This document shows, piece by piece, positions 9,660 through 20,315 of a stretch of 46,926 nucleotides of DNA. Positions within the stretch are counted from its first letter, which is position 1; each line of letters starts with the position of its first letter. The notes beneath the pieces were generated by a model that did not search any database, was not told the DNA's origin, and saw only the letters and a list, made by a program, of their open reading frames with translations. This stretch comes from Mansonella perstans (taxonomy: Eukaryota > Nematoda > Chromadorea > Rhabditida > Onchocercidae), in the NCBI GenBank assembly GCA_037074765.1, contig JBAMDO010000309.1, positions 1 to 46,926 of the forward strand, read 5' to 3'. A program made the translations under genes and the position numbers.

Positions 9660-11011
9660 AATTTCCACATGCCGCGGGGAATCTCGGCTTCGTTAACTAG
9701 TACAATTTCTCGTTCAAAAGGTTCCCTTGTATTAACTGACCTTGGCGCGGCGTGGTTTCTTTGTATTCGTTCTTTTAGGGTACTTAGGTATTCCCTTCTC
9801 CATAGTTTCCAGAATTGATTTAATGCCTTGTTTGTTTGCGGCCAATACTTAATTAGCTTATCTTGAGTACTCATTTTTTGGGGAGTGTATTCCTCTTGGT
9901 CTTCTTCACAAAAAATTTGAGTTACTAAAGAAGCACCTGGGGAAATAAAATCAATTGGTCTTTTGACTACATAATCGTCGAAACTTACGTATGTGAGGGG
10001 TCGTGTATTCAATATACCTTCTATTTCGGTCGTTAATGTGATTAATTCTTTTTGCCACAGTAATTTTCTTCCAGTGGATCGTTTCATTGCTGTTTTTGTT
10101 AGGCCAATCAATCTTTCATATACTCCACCACTCCATGGAGCTCTTGGCGTTATATTTTTCCAAATGATACCCTTCATTGTCAAGAAGGTTTTTAATTTTG
10201 TGGTATGCTTCATAATAGTTCTGAAAACTAATTGGAATTGGTTAGCATTATCGCTAAGTATCAGTTTGGGATAGCCTCGTCGTGCGCTGAATCTTCTTAA
10301 TACGTGCATAAAGCTTTCAGCTGTTAAATCATCTACTATTTTGAGGTGTACGGCCCTAGTTGTAAAGCACGTGAATAATGCTATCCATCTTTTGGTGAGA
10401 CCGCTTTCATTCTTTATCGAAAAAGGACCAAAATAATCTAGTCCTATATTTTCAAACGTCCTAGTACGGTTGATTCGTGTTTCTGGTATATTGGCCATTT
10501 CTGGTAATTTGAAAGGTTTTGCTCTCCATTTTTTGCATGCCATGCATCTATTCAATACTCCCTTTACTTCAGTTCTACCTTTAGGTATCCAGAAGTTTAT
10601 TCTTAATTCTGCTAATGTGTGTGCGATTCCTGCATGGCACAATTCTTCATGTTGATGTTGTATGAGAAGCCTGGTTATCTGATTATGCCTAGGGAGATAT
10701 AAGAGATTTGAATTATCTTCATAAATTCCCATAGTGGCATTATCCAGTCGGCTTCGGCGTCTCCAAAGTGAATATTTGTCATCATAGTAGAGTGCCCACT
10801 TATTTATTTCTTCTTCGTTGATACCTTCTGATTGAGCTTGTGTGATAAGGGCCTTTGTGGCCTCAGCCAATTCGTTTGATGATAGGTCTTGCATCTCTGG
10901 TACATCCTTTAACCATTTATATTTTCCCTTTGATATATATCTTAAAAATCTCAATGTCCATGCTGTGGTTCTCCGTAGTCTAGTCCATTTACTAAAACGA
11001 GTTGCATCAAC
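9660..11011 (-). pseudogene. Element C integrase
   Basis: Same frame as the RNase H segment, separated only by the TGA at 11012. It contains the HHCC zinc module (HQHEELCHAG ... CMACKKW), then the DDE core: [14 protein letters not shown] and [10 protein letters not shown]. Integrase inserts the cDNA into host DNA. The frame ends when one A is missing from an A run near 9653-9660, just after RGMWKLA. Confidence 0.87.
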
Positions 11012-11014
11012 TCA

Positions 11015-12344
11015 CCGGAAACTTTTGAATTTGATGGACTTAGTTGTAGTAATTGTCGTACAGATCCTTGTTTCATATTCCTTGTTTTCACAATAAATAT
11101 TATCATCCCATTGAGGCCATGTCGATTCTTCATCTTTTAACCATTGAGGACCAGTCCACCATTGTTCAAATTTTGCTAGTTGGATTGGAGACATATATCC
11201 TTTTGTTGCTATGTCAGCAGGGTTAGATCTGCTTGGCACATATCTATATGAAAAGTTTGACAGTCGTATTTCATCGATTCGATTCTGTATAAATCTTGGT
11301 AAAAGTCGTGATCGATTTTTTATCCATTGGAGTGCACATCGTGAGTCTGACCATAATGTTACACTTATCTGTTCAATTTCCAATTGTTTAATAATAAATT
11401 TGGCCGCTCTTACTCCAATTAAAATAGCTAATAATTCTAGTTTAGGTATTGTTATACCTTTCATAGGAGCTATTCTATTTTTTGCAAAAATTAAAAATGT
11501 ATTTATACCTTGTTTGGCATAGACTGCTGCTGCATATGCTGTGGTAGATGCATCAGTAAATACATGGATTTCTAGTTGCTGTAGATATTCAGGGTCGATG
11601 ACCATTCGTGGAATTTCTTTGACCTTTGTTGGCCATTTACTTATAAGATTTTCCCAGGTTTCATTGTCGTCATTCTCTAGAGACTGATCCCAGGACAATT
11701 TTCTTTTCCAGAGATTTTGTAGGAAAAGTTTAAATAGTAACATTGCTGGAATTAAAAATCCCAAGGGATCGTATTGTGAAGCAATGAATTGTAGAATTGT
11801 CCTTTTTGTTGGGATCTGGTTATTCCATGGTTTTAAAATTAGTCTAATAGAATCACTTAGTGGGTCCCAATTAATACCAAGGATCTTTCTTATTTGACTT
11901 ACTTCAGCTCGATCGTTTTCCGGAATAAGTTCATTGAAATTGTTGTCATTTGAAAAGAATTCTCGTATATTCATTGAGGCATTTTTAAAGATGTCTTTCA
12001 TTTCATTGTAGATTTTGAATGCTTCTTCGGTTCCGTTTGCGGGTAATAGAACATTATCAACATAGAGGTTTTTCTTAATTCCTAAAGCAATTTTGCTTCC
12101 ATAAGTTTCTAGATGATAATTGATGGTGGCTGCAAGTAAAAATGGTGACGATATTACACCAAAGGGAACTCTTTGAAAACGATAACTTACCAAATTTTCC
12201 TTGGTGATTTCTCTTTGAATATCTTTTAGCCATAAAAAACGGGTGCAGTTTCTTTCGGTCGGATGTAGCTCTAATTGCAAAAAAGCCTTTTCTATGTTTG
12301 CTATTATAACATTTCTCATCATTCTTAAGCGGAGTAAAATACCT
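11015..12344 (-). pseudogene. Element C reverse transcriptase C-terminal part and RNase H
   Basis: Resumes on the left side of B. It has [12 protein letters not shown] (Asn-Ile in place of the Asp-Ile of A and B, so the first catalytic Asp is lost), LYVDN at 12053-12064, the Peptidase_A17-type [18 protein letters not shown], and an RNase H domain with [25 protein letters not shown] and NPADIATKG. All four acidic RNase H residues appear present. A TGA at 11012-11014 ends the frame, which reopens in the same register immediately after it. Confidence 0.87.
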
Positions 12345-12349
12345 GCTAA
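12345..12349. repeat. Target-site duplication of element B, left copy
   Basis: gctaa directly before the LTR; matches 20311-20315. Confidence 0.92.
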
Positions 12350-12799
12350 TGTCGGGAAATTTTTGTTGAGCGCAACCGTGTGTGAGCAGAGTGTGTTCGT
12401 TGTAGTGCAAAACACCTCGGCTTGGGTGATTGAACCCTTTATTTCAGAACGAAAGATAAAGTGAATAGTAAACAGCAGAATAGCGAATAAAGCGTGAGCA
12501 AGACTGGAGTCCTTAGAATGTCTTGGAATGAAGATTGGTGAGTATTAAGTACAGCTTTATTAATATAAGTATGATAATGAGAAATTCAGGATGAGAATTT
12601 GAATGAACATTTGGAGTGATTGTTAGGAAAAGAATTTACTGTATAACCGGAACACGAACATCTGGGGAAAAAGAAAAAACACATTTGAATTTGGTAGGAA
12701 ATAACTCTAAAATATGTAAATGAGATAACTAATGAATCATGGAAACCATTCCTTTTAATTTGTATAAAATTTATTTTAATTTTCGCGAGTTTCGCGACA
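12350..12799 (-). repeat. Element B 3' LTR (450 bp)
   Basis: TGTCGCGAAA...CCCGACA in sense. It supplies the stop codon of the polyprotein (12776-12778). The SL1-like segment is at 12416-12436. The TATA-like motif of the partner is altered here by an insertion (about 12540-12570). Confidence 0.95.
12416..12436 (-). promoter_or_regulatory. Diverged SL1-like leader in element B 3' LTR
   Basis: As in the 5' LTR with one more T-to-C change (GGTTCAATCACCC). AATAAAG precedes it and GT follows in sense. Confidence 0.72.
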
Positions 12800-14407
12800 T
12801 TCCGGAGAGAGGGGAGTTGCTGGGTTTGATGAATGTATAATTGGATTATATGATAGAGGAATATAATTATTATAAGGATTTCTACTGTCGTGTTCATTTA
12901 GGGGAACTTGGACTATTCTCATAGGAATGGATTCCGTGGGCTTTGTACTTTTGATACATAGAAAATGAAAAATGAAGTTAATGAGTTTAAATTTCAATTC
13001 TATAACGATTACCATGAATAAAATTACAAAGCTGCATACACCGATAGCAATAAGTTTCCAATGAGTTATTATAAGCGTTAATTCTTCTTCTATGGTTTTT
13101 GTCGTTTTCTCGAATTGTATTGTTATCTGTTCGATTAGTTCTTCTCCTTGCTGTTCTACTTCGGTCCAAAGTAACTTTGACTTCGGTAGATCGGTTTTCA
13201 AGTTGATGATTTCGTGTCTTTGTGCCAATATTTCTAATTCCGCGTCGATTCTTTCGACTTCAAGTTTACTGACGATGCCTGCTTTGAATTCGACCCTTTT
13301 CCATTCGGAATTATTAATATTACAGGGTGCTATATATAACCTGTCATTAACCCTATTAGCTATAATATCACTTCTCTGGACTAATAATTTAGCTGCTAAG
13401 GTCGGGTCACTGGTTGATAGCCATTCTATTAGGAGTAATAAATTATTTCTATTTTCACAACTTCGTCGTTGTGTCTCAATTAATTGTTGTTTAAGTTGTA
13501 AATTTGTAATATCAAAAATATATTGAAACTTAATATTTTCAGGATCAAATTTACTTATTTCGGTTTCCTCCTTCCTGCTTAGTTCTTTCATGATTAGCTG
13601 ATCCTTGGAATCCGAATTCACCGTACTTGTTGATTGCCCTTGATCGACTCCTTCATCGATGATTATGTCTCCATTCATAAGATGAGGTTTAGAAAACTTA
13701 CAAGTTGTATCTTGCAGCTTCTCGTTCCTCTCGAATGTGAGTGATGTTTGCAGATCATCTATCATCACGTGATTTTCGTATATTTGGGCGTTGTATCTCC
13801 CAATTCTTTTGTAGAGGCATTTACTGGTTGCCTGTGTGTTGTCCCATAGTATGATACTGGTCTGCAATACGCACTTACCGCTTTGGGTTAGGCAGTGATT
13901 TGTATCATCGAGATCTGAGAGTAGTCCTTTGCCGTCGTAAAGGAGGAGTGATCCTTCTTCTACCACGTAATTAGTGATAGCTTGACATCTAGTTCCGAGC
14001 CAACCGTAGGAATACTGGACATTGTTGTTCGTCGTCCATTTATTCGGCTTGACTCTCTTTAACGGTGATTCGGTTGATTCCCTTTGGTCGTATAAATTTG
14101 TGCATAGATGGTAAGGTATGGGAGAAGTGGTAGTTTCATCTGAAACTACTGATAAGGATAGTCGTAAGAAGGCCTTGGTACAGACCGTTCTCGTGACATT
14201 GCTACACTTGATTGCAGGTATCCTTGCGTGTGTCCGCGTGTAAACTATGACTTGTGTTAAGATGATGTTTTGGTGGGTGATTTCGTCACAGTTCCACCTT
14301 TGCGGCATGTTGAAAGGGGTACCTGTAATCCATCTACAGTTTTGTTTAGCGTTTGATTCGACTGTAGTGATGAGAATGAGCGCCATAATATAAAGACAGT
14401 TCATCAT
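12776..14407 (-). other. Env-like glycoprotein segment of element B (in frame with Pol)
   Basis: About 543 residues. It opens with [15 protein letters not shown], a signal-peptide-like stretch preceded by a basic region. A Cys-containing ectodomain with several N-x-S/T sites follows (for example KCSNVTRT). A long charged helix ends in a strong membrane span, [20 protein letters not shown] (about 2260-2281 from the Gag start), and a tail of about 70 residues. This is a type I fusion-glycoprotein-like layout. Some nematode BEL elements are known to carry phlebovirus-like env genes; I cannot confirm that relation here. Release from Pol would need proteolysis, signal peptidase or a subgenomic mRNA. 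Confidence 0.7.
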
Positions 14408-17400
14408 TGTCTTGGAAATCGGTTGTGGTTCGTTCCGTTTCCGAATGGCTGCTCTGGTTCTTGTAGCAATTGACTCTTCTGCTTCGATAGTTTGGATTGG
14501 GTCCTGAGGAGTTGGGTTCTGAGGAGCTGATTCTTGAGCAGTTTCGTTATCCTCGACTTCTAGAGGATACAAAACATTTATTGGTCTGGTGAGGACCTTT
14601 CCTTGTGATGTTTCGATGATGGCACTTCTCGCCTTCCCATCCTTGCCTTCCTTGATTTCTTTGATCCTTGCTAGTTTCCACATACCACGAGGGATATTAG
14701 GTTCGTTGACTAATACAATCTCCCCTTCGCGTGGTATCCTGGTTTCTACATTTCTGGGAGATGTATGAAACCTTTGTGTTCTTTCTCTGAGACTGGTTAA
14801 ATACTCGCGTCTCCAGATCTCCCAGAATAGATCCAAGACTTTGAGTGTATTTAACCAGTATCGGATAAGTATCTGCTTGTTGTTGGGTTTGTGAGGAACA
14901 AATTCCTCTTGGTCGTCCATGTTGGTGAGGGGAGTTACTAGCGAGGCATCAGGGGAGAGGAAATCGATTGGACGTATAATTACGTGGTTATCGCAATTTA
15001 CGTATGTCAGAGGTCGAGTATTGAGTATTCCCTCGATCTCTATTATGAGAGTTACTAACTCTCTCTCCCACAGTAGCCTTCTGCCAATAACTCTCCTCAT
15101 GGCCCTTTTTGTTAGGCCGATGAGTCTTTCGTAGACTCCTCCGTTCCAAAGAGCCTTTGGTATGATGTTTCTCCATGTCATTCCCCTTTTCATGAGGAAG
15201 TTTGTTAGTTCGGAATTCTGTTCCTTCATTGCTTTGAAGACGAGTTGGAACTGGCTTGCATTGTCGCTTAGGACCGATTCTGGACATCCTCGTCGAGCGA
15301 TGAATCTTCTAAAGATGTCCAAGAAACATTCGGCTGATAAATTATCAGCTAATTCTAGATGAACAGCTCTGGTAGTGAAGCACGTAAACAGAGCTACCCA
15401 TCGTTTTGTTATACCCGTCTTCGTTTTAACAGAGAGGGGGCCAAAATAGTCTAGACCTATGTGTGCGAAGGTTCTAGACCGAGTGACCCTTTCTTCTGGG
15501 AGACTGGGCATTTCCGGAAGCTCAAATGGCTTTGTAGTCCATCTTTTGCAAGCTCTACACTTGTTTAGGACTCGTTTGACTTCACTTCTGCCTTTCGGTA
15601 CCCAGAAATTGCGCCGCATTTCTGCTAACGTGTGGGCAACTCCAGCATGAAGTAAGTCCTCATGATGCTTCTGTATGATGAGCTCGGTTATCGGATTGTG
15701 TCTTGGGAGATAGATAAGGTGTTTGCTGCTCCTATCTAATTCTGAGTTCTCTAATCGACTCAGAGATCTCCATATTCCCTTATCGTCGCGATACAGTTTC
15801 CATTTCTCTTTTTCTTCCTCTGTGATTTGTCCTGCTTGTCCTTGCTTGAATAGTATCCATTCTGCTAATTTATAGTCATGGGTTGTGAATCGTCCCTTTG
15901 CAGCCGAGAGTGGTTGTAACCATTCGAATTTCCTTTTCGTCGTGAGTTTAATGAATTTAAGGACTCGGATAGTTGTCCGTACTAATTTTAGCCATTTACT
16001 AAAACGGCTTACTTCTATTAGTTTAAAATTTTCGTTGAGGTGAGTTGCGACCTCGGCGGCGGTTATTTCGATTGCTTCTTCTTCTTCAATTTCTTCTTTG
16101 AAATTGTGTTTCCAATATGGCCAATTGGATTCGTCTTCCTTCAACCATTGCGGACCAACCCACCATTGCTCGAACATTGCTAGTTGGGTTGGAGACATAT
16201 ATCCCTTTGTTAATATATCAGCAGGGTTACATTTACTTGGCACATATCGGTATGAGAATTTTGACATCCTGATTTCGTCGATTCTATTTTGTATGAATCT
16301 GGGTAGGAGTCCTGATCGGTTTTTGATCCATTGGAGTGCGCATCGGGAATCTGACCACAATGTGACTCCTACTTGTTCGATTTCTAATTGTTTGATGATG
16401 AAGTTGGTTGCTCGTACTCCAATTAGGATGGCTAGCAGTTCTAATTTAGGTATTGTCATACCTTTTATAGGAGCTATACGCGATTTTGCAAAAATCAAAG
16501 ATGTATTTGCATCTTGTTTTGCATAGATTGCTGTCGCGTATGCTTTGGTGGATGCGTCCGTAAAGACATGAATGTTCAATTGTTGTAGTCGATCGGGATC
16601 GATTACAATACGTGGGATTTCTCTGACCTTTGTTGGCCATTGGCTTATGAGCAATTCCCACGTTTCAATTTCATGATTTTCCAGTGACTGATCCCAGGAT
16701 AGTTTTCTTTTCCAAAGAGTTTGTAGGAAAAGTTTGAGTGGTAGCGTTAATGGACTTAAAAATCCCAGAGGATCGTATTGCGAAGCGATAAATTGTAAGA
16801 TTGTCCTCTTTGTTGGGATTTGGTTATTCCATGGTTTTAAAATTATTTCAATAGAATCAGTGACTGGGTTCCAATGGATACCAAGGATCTTTTTAATTTG
16901 ACTTACCTTTGCTCGGTCGTTTTCAGGGATGAGTTCATTGAAGTCTTTGTCATTTGAGAAGAATTCTCGTATGTTCATTGAGGCATTTTTGAAGATGTCC
17001 TTCGTTTCCTTGTAGATTTGGAGTGCTTCCTCGGTTCCGCTTGCTGATAATAAAACGTTATCGACATACAGATTTTTCTTGATTTCTAAAGCGGTTTTGC
17101 TCCCGTAGTTCTCCAAATGATGATTAAGCGTGGCTGAAAGTAGAAACGGGGACGCTATGATGCCGAATGGAACTCTCTGAAACCGATAGCATATTAGATT
17201 TTCCGGTGTGGTGTCTCCTTGGATATCTTTTATCCATAAGAAACGGGTACAGTTTCTTTTGGATGGGTGTAATTCCACTTGTAGAAAGGCCTTTTCTATA
17301 TCGGCGGCTATCACATTCTTCATTACCCTGAAGCGGAGTAAAACACCCGCTAATTCAGGTAATGTGATAAGGCCGCGGTATAGCATGTTGTTGAGGCTCT

Positions 17401-19837
17401 TTTCTCCCTTGACGTGTGCGGATGCATCGTAAACAATCCGTAAGTTTGTTGTTGTCTTTGCCGGCGTGAGTACTTCGTGGTGAGGCAAGTAATGGATGAT
17501 GCCTTCTTGATCCATATTTGCCGTCACCGTTTCGATTACATTTGATAAGAGTTGTTCCTTGATTGTTCTGTCGTAACGTTCAAGCAGGGATTGATTTGCT
17601 TGAAGACGTTTGACGAGCGTTTTGAGCCGTCCATAACAAAGACCGTAGTTGTCTTGCAAGCTAGCCTTTATATCTTTCCATGGCCAGCATACTTGATACC
17701 GTTTATTTTTCATTGTGATGCAATTTTTGAATTGCTCCAATGCTTTCTCGTCGTCTTGATCAGTTGGTTGTTCTTGGATTCCGATTACTTCCAACTTCCA
17801 AAACTGATCGATGTCTTGTTTGGTGACAGTGGTCACATTAACGGAGTTGATACTGTCAGGTTTGCACGTCATGTTGATGTATCCACAGCCTGTTATTATC
17901 GGTCCTACTTTGGTATGAAGTAGGTGGAAACCTGATAACATGCTGTGGGCTTTGTTCGGTAGCAGGAAATCAAAAAAGTAGTCCAGTCCGATGATAATGT
18001 CTGGTCGTCTCCAATATCCATCCGACTCGTCCAACTGTTTTTGTCGTGTGATGGAGCTCATGTCGTAGGATGTTGGAGTAATAATTTGTAGTCTATCCGT
18101 GAGGTAATCTAATACACAGGCATTAATATTTATAATTTTAGATTCCGGACTTCTTATTCCCACGTTTACCTTATTAGTTTGGTAAACCTTGGGTAATTGA
18201 TTGCCAAAGGAAAAAAGTTTTAAGTCTTCCTTTGCATTTTCCGTTAAGTGCAAACGGCTAACTAACTTCTTCGTGATAAATGAAGATTGTGACCCCAGAT
18301 CGAAGAGTACCATGGCTTCTTCATGATTCTCCGGTTTGCTGGGGTTGACTGCCTCGATTTCCTTACATATTAACAAAACCCTCTTACCTTGATGATTAAC
18401 TGGCTGGTTCAGTGAGTTGATGATGATTGTTGAGTTTGATTCTTGTTTGCTTGATCCATTTTTGGTCGAGCAATAAATTTTGTGGCACAATGCCGTCCTG
18501 TGATCGCCATTGCAATGGAAACATGTTCGTTTCCTTCGATTGCAATCGCTTGTTGCGTGCTCCTTACTGAAGCAGTTGATACATGCCTTGAGGTCCTTCA
18601 GGCGATCGTATCGTTGTTTCGCCGTAGCGTAATTTGGGCATTCGTTGTCCCAATGGTTTTTATTGCAAAAGGTACAAGGTCTTTTCTCCTTGTTGCCTTT
18701 TGATTTCTTACCAGCCTGAGGAGGTTTTACCTCGTTTGGTTGTTTTGTGATAGTTAGGGCAGAGGTTTCTCTCTCCCTTTGAAAGTGAACCGCTCTTTTT
18801 GAGATCGGTTGTTGATGAGGTTTTTGAACCAATCCTTTTGGGCTTGGTCCTTGTTGAGGGTTTTGGCTTCTGCTTACGTCCTCGCTTCTAAGGATTATTT
18901 CCATTAGGAATTTTCGTAAGCTACTTACCGACCATGATGCTGTTTCTTTCTTCGCCTGGTAGACTTTATCCAAGATCCATGGTGGTAGTTTGTTTTCGAT
19001 CGTCGATTCAATGATGGGATGTTCCAGTATGTCCCCCATTGCTTCTAGTTGTCGAAGAATCTTTTCCATTGCTTCGACCTTTGCTTTCCATTCCTTGTCG
19101 TTCCGTTGGATGGAATGGAGTTCATTGTATAATGATTTTTTGATAATTGCAGGGTTACCATATTTGTCGGTTAACACCTGCCTTATCAATTCGTAGTTTT
19201 CTGGAGCTACGTCGAACCCTCTTATAGCTTCCAGTGCTTCACCCCTTAAACATGATATTAGATAGGTGAGCTTTTGAATGTTGGATATTTCCTGGAGGTG
19301 AATAGCTGCGTTGAAGCTATTCCAGAATTCCCTCCATAATTTGATGTCGCCACTGAATGTTGGAAGTGGTAACTTGGGTAGGTTTATTGTTGAATGGCAA
19401 ACAGGTGAGGGATTTGCCATTTCCCTCTCCCTCGTGGACGATGACTCCTCCTTTTTGATTGCTAATTCGAAGTCGTTATAATAAGAGTTAAGGATAATGA
19501 TTGCTTCCTTGCTCTTATTAATCATGTGCAGGATTCCCTGTTTGTCAGTGACCATCCTCTCATACTTCTCTTCTTCTTCCTTCCTTTTCGTCGCTATTGT
19601 CGTTTGCTGTATGAGAGTTAGCCACTTATCGTTGATCGCCTCCAAGTTACTGGCGTACATCTCCAATTGTTTCGCCTTGTTTCGAACAATACGTTTCTTC
19701 GTTTCGTATTGTTTGTTTTGTTCTTCTGGGGAGAGGTTCCGATCTGGCTGTGTTAGATCGAGTTCGTTAATTTCCTTCAGAAGTTCGGCTATCCTGCCGA
19801 TTGCTGGTTGCGCTGATTGGACGATTGATGAGGACAT
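12776..19837 (-). CDS. Element B Gag-Pol-Env-like polyprotein, 2353 residues, uninterrupted
   Basis: Start chosen at ATG 19837 ([10 protein letters not shown]), just after the primer-binding site; an upstream in-frame ATG at 19894 lies in the LTR. Domains in order: coiled-coil-like N-terminus; DUF1759-type Gag core; Cys/His knuckles at about 388, 419 and 439; DUF1758 aspartic protease with FDLGSQS at 513 (A and C have DPG; consensus is DSG/DTG); RT with VYDASA (804), catalytic D846 in ADIEKAF, YVDN at 924-927; Peptidase_A17-type YDPLGFLSP; RNase H from VFTDAS (D1094); integrase HHCC from about 1391 and D1463, D1525, E1570; DUF5641-type tail; env-like part from about 1811. It would make particle, replication and integration functions in one product. 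No internal stop or frameshift. The last codons and stop lie in the 3' LTR. The YVDN and DLG motifs are the only doubts about activity. Confidence 0.93.
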   Translation of the reverse strand: MSSSIVQSAQPAIGRIAELLKEINELDLTQPDRNLSPEEQNKQYETKKRIVRNKAKQLEMYASNLEAINDKWLTLIQQTTIATKRKEEEEKYERMVTDKQGILHMINKSKEAIIILNSYYNDFELAIKKEESSSTREREMANPSPVCHSTINLPKLPLPTFSGDIKLWREFWNSFNAAIHLQEISNIQKLTYLISCLRGEALEAIRGFDVAPENYELIRQVLTDKYGNPAIIKKSLYNELHSIQRNDKEWKAKVEAMEKILRQLEAMGDILEHPIIESTIENKLPPWILDKVYQAKKETASWSVSSLRKFLMEIILRSEDVSRSQNPQQGPSPKGLVQKPHQQPISKRAVHFQRERETSALTITKQPNEVKPPQAGKKSKGNKEKRPCTFCNKNHWDNECPNYATAKQRYDRLKDLKACINCFSKEHATSDCNRRKRTCFHCNGDHRTALCHKIYCSTKNGSSKQESNSTIIINSLNQPVNHQGKRVLLICKEIEAVNPSKPENHEEAMVLFDLGSQSSFITKKLVSRLHLTENAKEDLKLFSFGNQLPKVYQTNKVNVGIRSPESKIININACVLDYLTDRLQIITPTSYDMSSITRQKQLDESDGYWRRPDIIIGLDYFFDFLLPNKAHSMLSGFHLLHTKVGPIITGCGYINMTCKPDSINSVNVTTVTKQDIDQFWKLEVIGIQEQPTDQDDEKALEQFKNCITMKNKRYQVCWPWKDIKASLQDNYGLCYGRLKTLVKRLQANQSLLERYDRTIKEQLLSNVIETVTANMDQEGIIHYLPHHEVLTPAKTTTNLRIVYDASAHVKGEKSLNNMLYRGLITLPELAGVLLRFRVMKNVIAADIEKAFLQVELHPSKRNCTRFLWIKDIQGDTTPENLICYRFQRVPFGIIASPFLLSATLNHHLENYGSKTALEIKKNLYVDNVLLSASGTEEALQIYKETKDIFKNASMNIREFFSNDKDFNELIPENDRAKVSQIKKILGIHWNPVTDSIEIILKPWNNQIPTKRTILQFIASQYDPLGFLSPLTLPLKLFLQTLWKRKLSWDQSLENHEIETWELLISQWPTKVREIPRIVIDPDRLQQLNIHVFTDASTKAYATAIYAKQDANTSLIFAKSRIAPIKGMTIPKLELLAILIGVRATNFIIKQLEIEQVGVTLWSDSRCALQWIKNRSGLLPRFIQNRIDEIRMSKFSYRYVPSKCNPADILTKGYMSPTQLAMFEQWWVGPQWLKEDESNWPYWKHNFKEEIEEEEAIEITAAEVATHLNENFKLIEVSRFSKWLKLVRTTIRVLKFIKLTTKRKFEWLQPLSAAKGRFTTHDYKLAEWILFKQGQAGQITEEEKEKWKLYRDDKGIWRSLSRLENSELDRSSKHLIYLPRHNPITELIIQKHHEDLLHAGVAHTLAEMRRNFWVPKGRSEVKRVLNKCRACKRWTTKPFELPEMPSLPEERVTRSRTFAHIGLDYFGPLSVKTKTGITKRWVALFTCFTTRAVHLELADNLSAECFLDIFRRFIARRGCPESVLSDNASQFQLVFKAMKEQNSELTNFLMKRGMTWRNIIPKALWNGGVYERLIGLTKRAMRRVIGRRLLWERELVTLIIEIEGILNTRPLTYVNCDNHVIIRPIDFLSPDASLVTPLTNMDDQEEFVPHKPNNKQILIRYWLNTLKVLDLFWEIWRREYLTSLRERTQRFHTSPRNVETRIPREGEIVLVNEPNIPRGMWKLARIKEIKEGKDGKARSAIIETSQGKVLTRPINVLYPLEVEDNETAQESAPQNPTPQDPIQTIEAEESIATRTRAAIRKRNEPQPISKTMMNCLYIMALILITTVESNAKQNCRWITGTPFNMPQRWNCDEITHQNIILTQVIVYTRTHARIPAIKCSNVTRTVCTKAFLRLSLSVVSDETTTSPIPYHLCTNLYDQRESTESPLKRVKPNKWTTNNNVQYSYGWLGTRCQAITNYVVEEGSLLLYDGKGLLSDLDDTNHCLTQSGKCVLQTSIILWDNTQATSKCLYKRIGRYNAQIYENHVMIDDLQTSLTFERNEKLQDTTCKFSKPHLMNGDIIIDEGVDQGQSTSTVNSDSKDQLIMKELSRKEETEISKFDPENIKFQYIFDITNLQLKQQLIETQRRSCENRNNLLLLIEWLSTSDPTLAAKLLVQRSDIIANRVNDRLYIAPCNINNSEWKRVEFKAGIVSKLEVERIDAELEILAQRHEIINLKTDLPKSKLLWTEVEQQGEELIEQITIQFEKTTKTIEEELTLIITHWKLIAIGVCSFVILFMVIVIELKFKLINFIFHFLCIKSTKPTESIPMRIVQVPLNEHDSRNPYNNYIPLSYNPIIHSSNPATPLSPECRETREN

Positions 19838-19847
19838 TCCGTTCGTT

Positions 19848-19864
19848 CCCGGCTCGTGGCACCA
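19848..19864 (-). other. Primer-binding site of element B
   Basis: Sense TGGTGCCACGAGCCGGG, four bases inside the 5' LTR and ten bases before the Gag start codon. Confidence 0.82.
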
Positions 19865-19868
19865 AATC

Positions 19869-20310
19869 TGTCGGGAAATTTTTGTTGAGCGCAACCGTGT
19901 GTGAGCAGAGTGTGTTCGTTGTAGTGCAAAACACCTCGGCTTGGGTAATTGAACCCTTTATTTCAGAACGAAAGATAAAGTGAATAGTAAACAGCAGAAT
20001 AGCGAATAAAGCGTGAGCAAGACTGGAGTCCTTAGAATGTCTTGGAATGAAGATTGTGAGTTAAGTACAGTTTATATAAGTATGATAATGAGAAATTCAG
20101 GATGAGAATTTGAATGAACATTTGGAGTGATTGTTAGGAAAAGAATTTACTGTATAACCGGAACACGAACATCTGGGGAAAAAGAAAAAACACATTTGAA
20201 TTTGGTAGGAAATAACTCTAAAATATGTAAATGAGATAACTAATGAATCATGGAAACCATTCCTTTTAATTTGTATAAAATTTATTTTAATTTTCGCGAG
20301 TTTCGCGACA
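19869..20310 (-). repeat. Element B 5' LTR (442 bp)
   Basis: Same ends as the 3' LTR. TATATAAAC in sense at about 20069-20077, then AATAAA about 100 nt further on, then an SL1-like segment at 19935-19955. Confidence 0.95.
19935..19955 (-). promoter_or_regulatory. Diverged SL1-like leader in element B 5' LTR
   Basis: Sense GGTTCAATTACCCAAG then CCGAG, directly after AATAAAG and before GT. It aligns to SL1 with one gap and three T-to-C changes, at the same LTR position as the exact copies in A and C. Confidence 0.75.
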
Positions 20311-20315
20311 GCTAA
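20311..20315. repeat. Target-site duplication of element B, right copy
   Basis: gctaa directly after the LTR; matches 12345-12349. Confidence 0.92.

Larger units (their letters stand above)
12350..20310 (-). mobile_element. Element B: near-intact BEL/Pao retrotransposon with env-like gene, nested in C
   Basis: 7961 bp with LTRs 12350-12799 and 19869-20310 and a 5-bp target duplication gctaa (12345-12349, 20311-20315) that interrupts element C between codons of its RT. The two LTRs are identical except for about one substitution and an 8-bp length difference near the TATA motif, so insertion was very recent. The internal region has one unbroken frame and a primer-binding site. It is the most likely active copy here. 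Confidence 0.97.

Noticed and set aside
12987..13526. ORFs opposite or out of frame to the env-like region
   Set aside because: Shadows of the long element B frame; no motif and no independent support.
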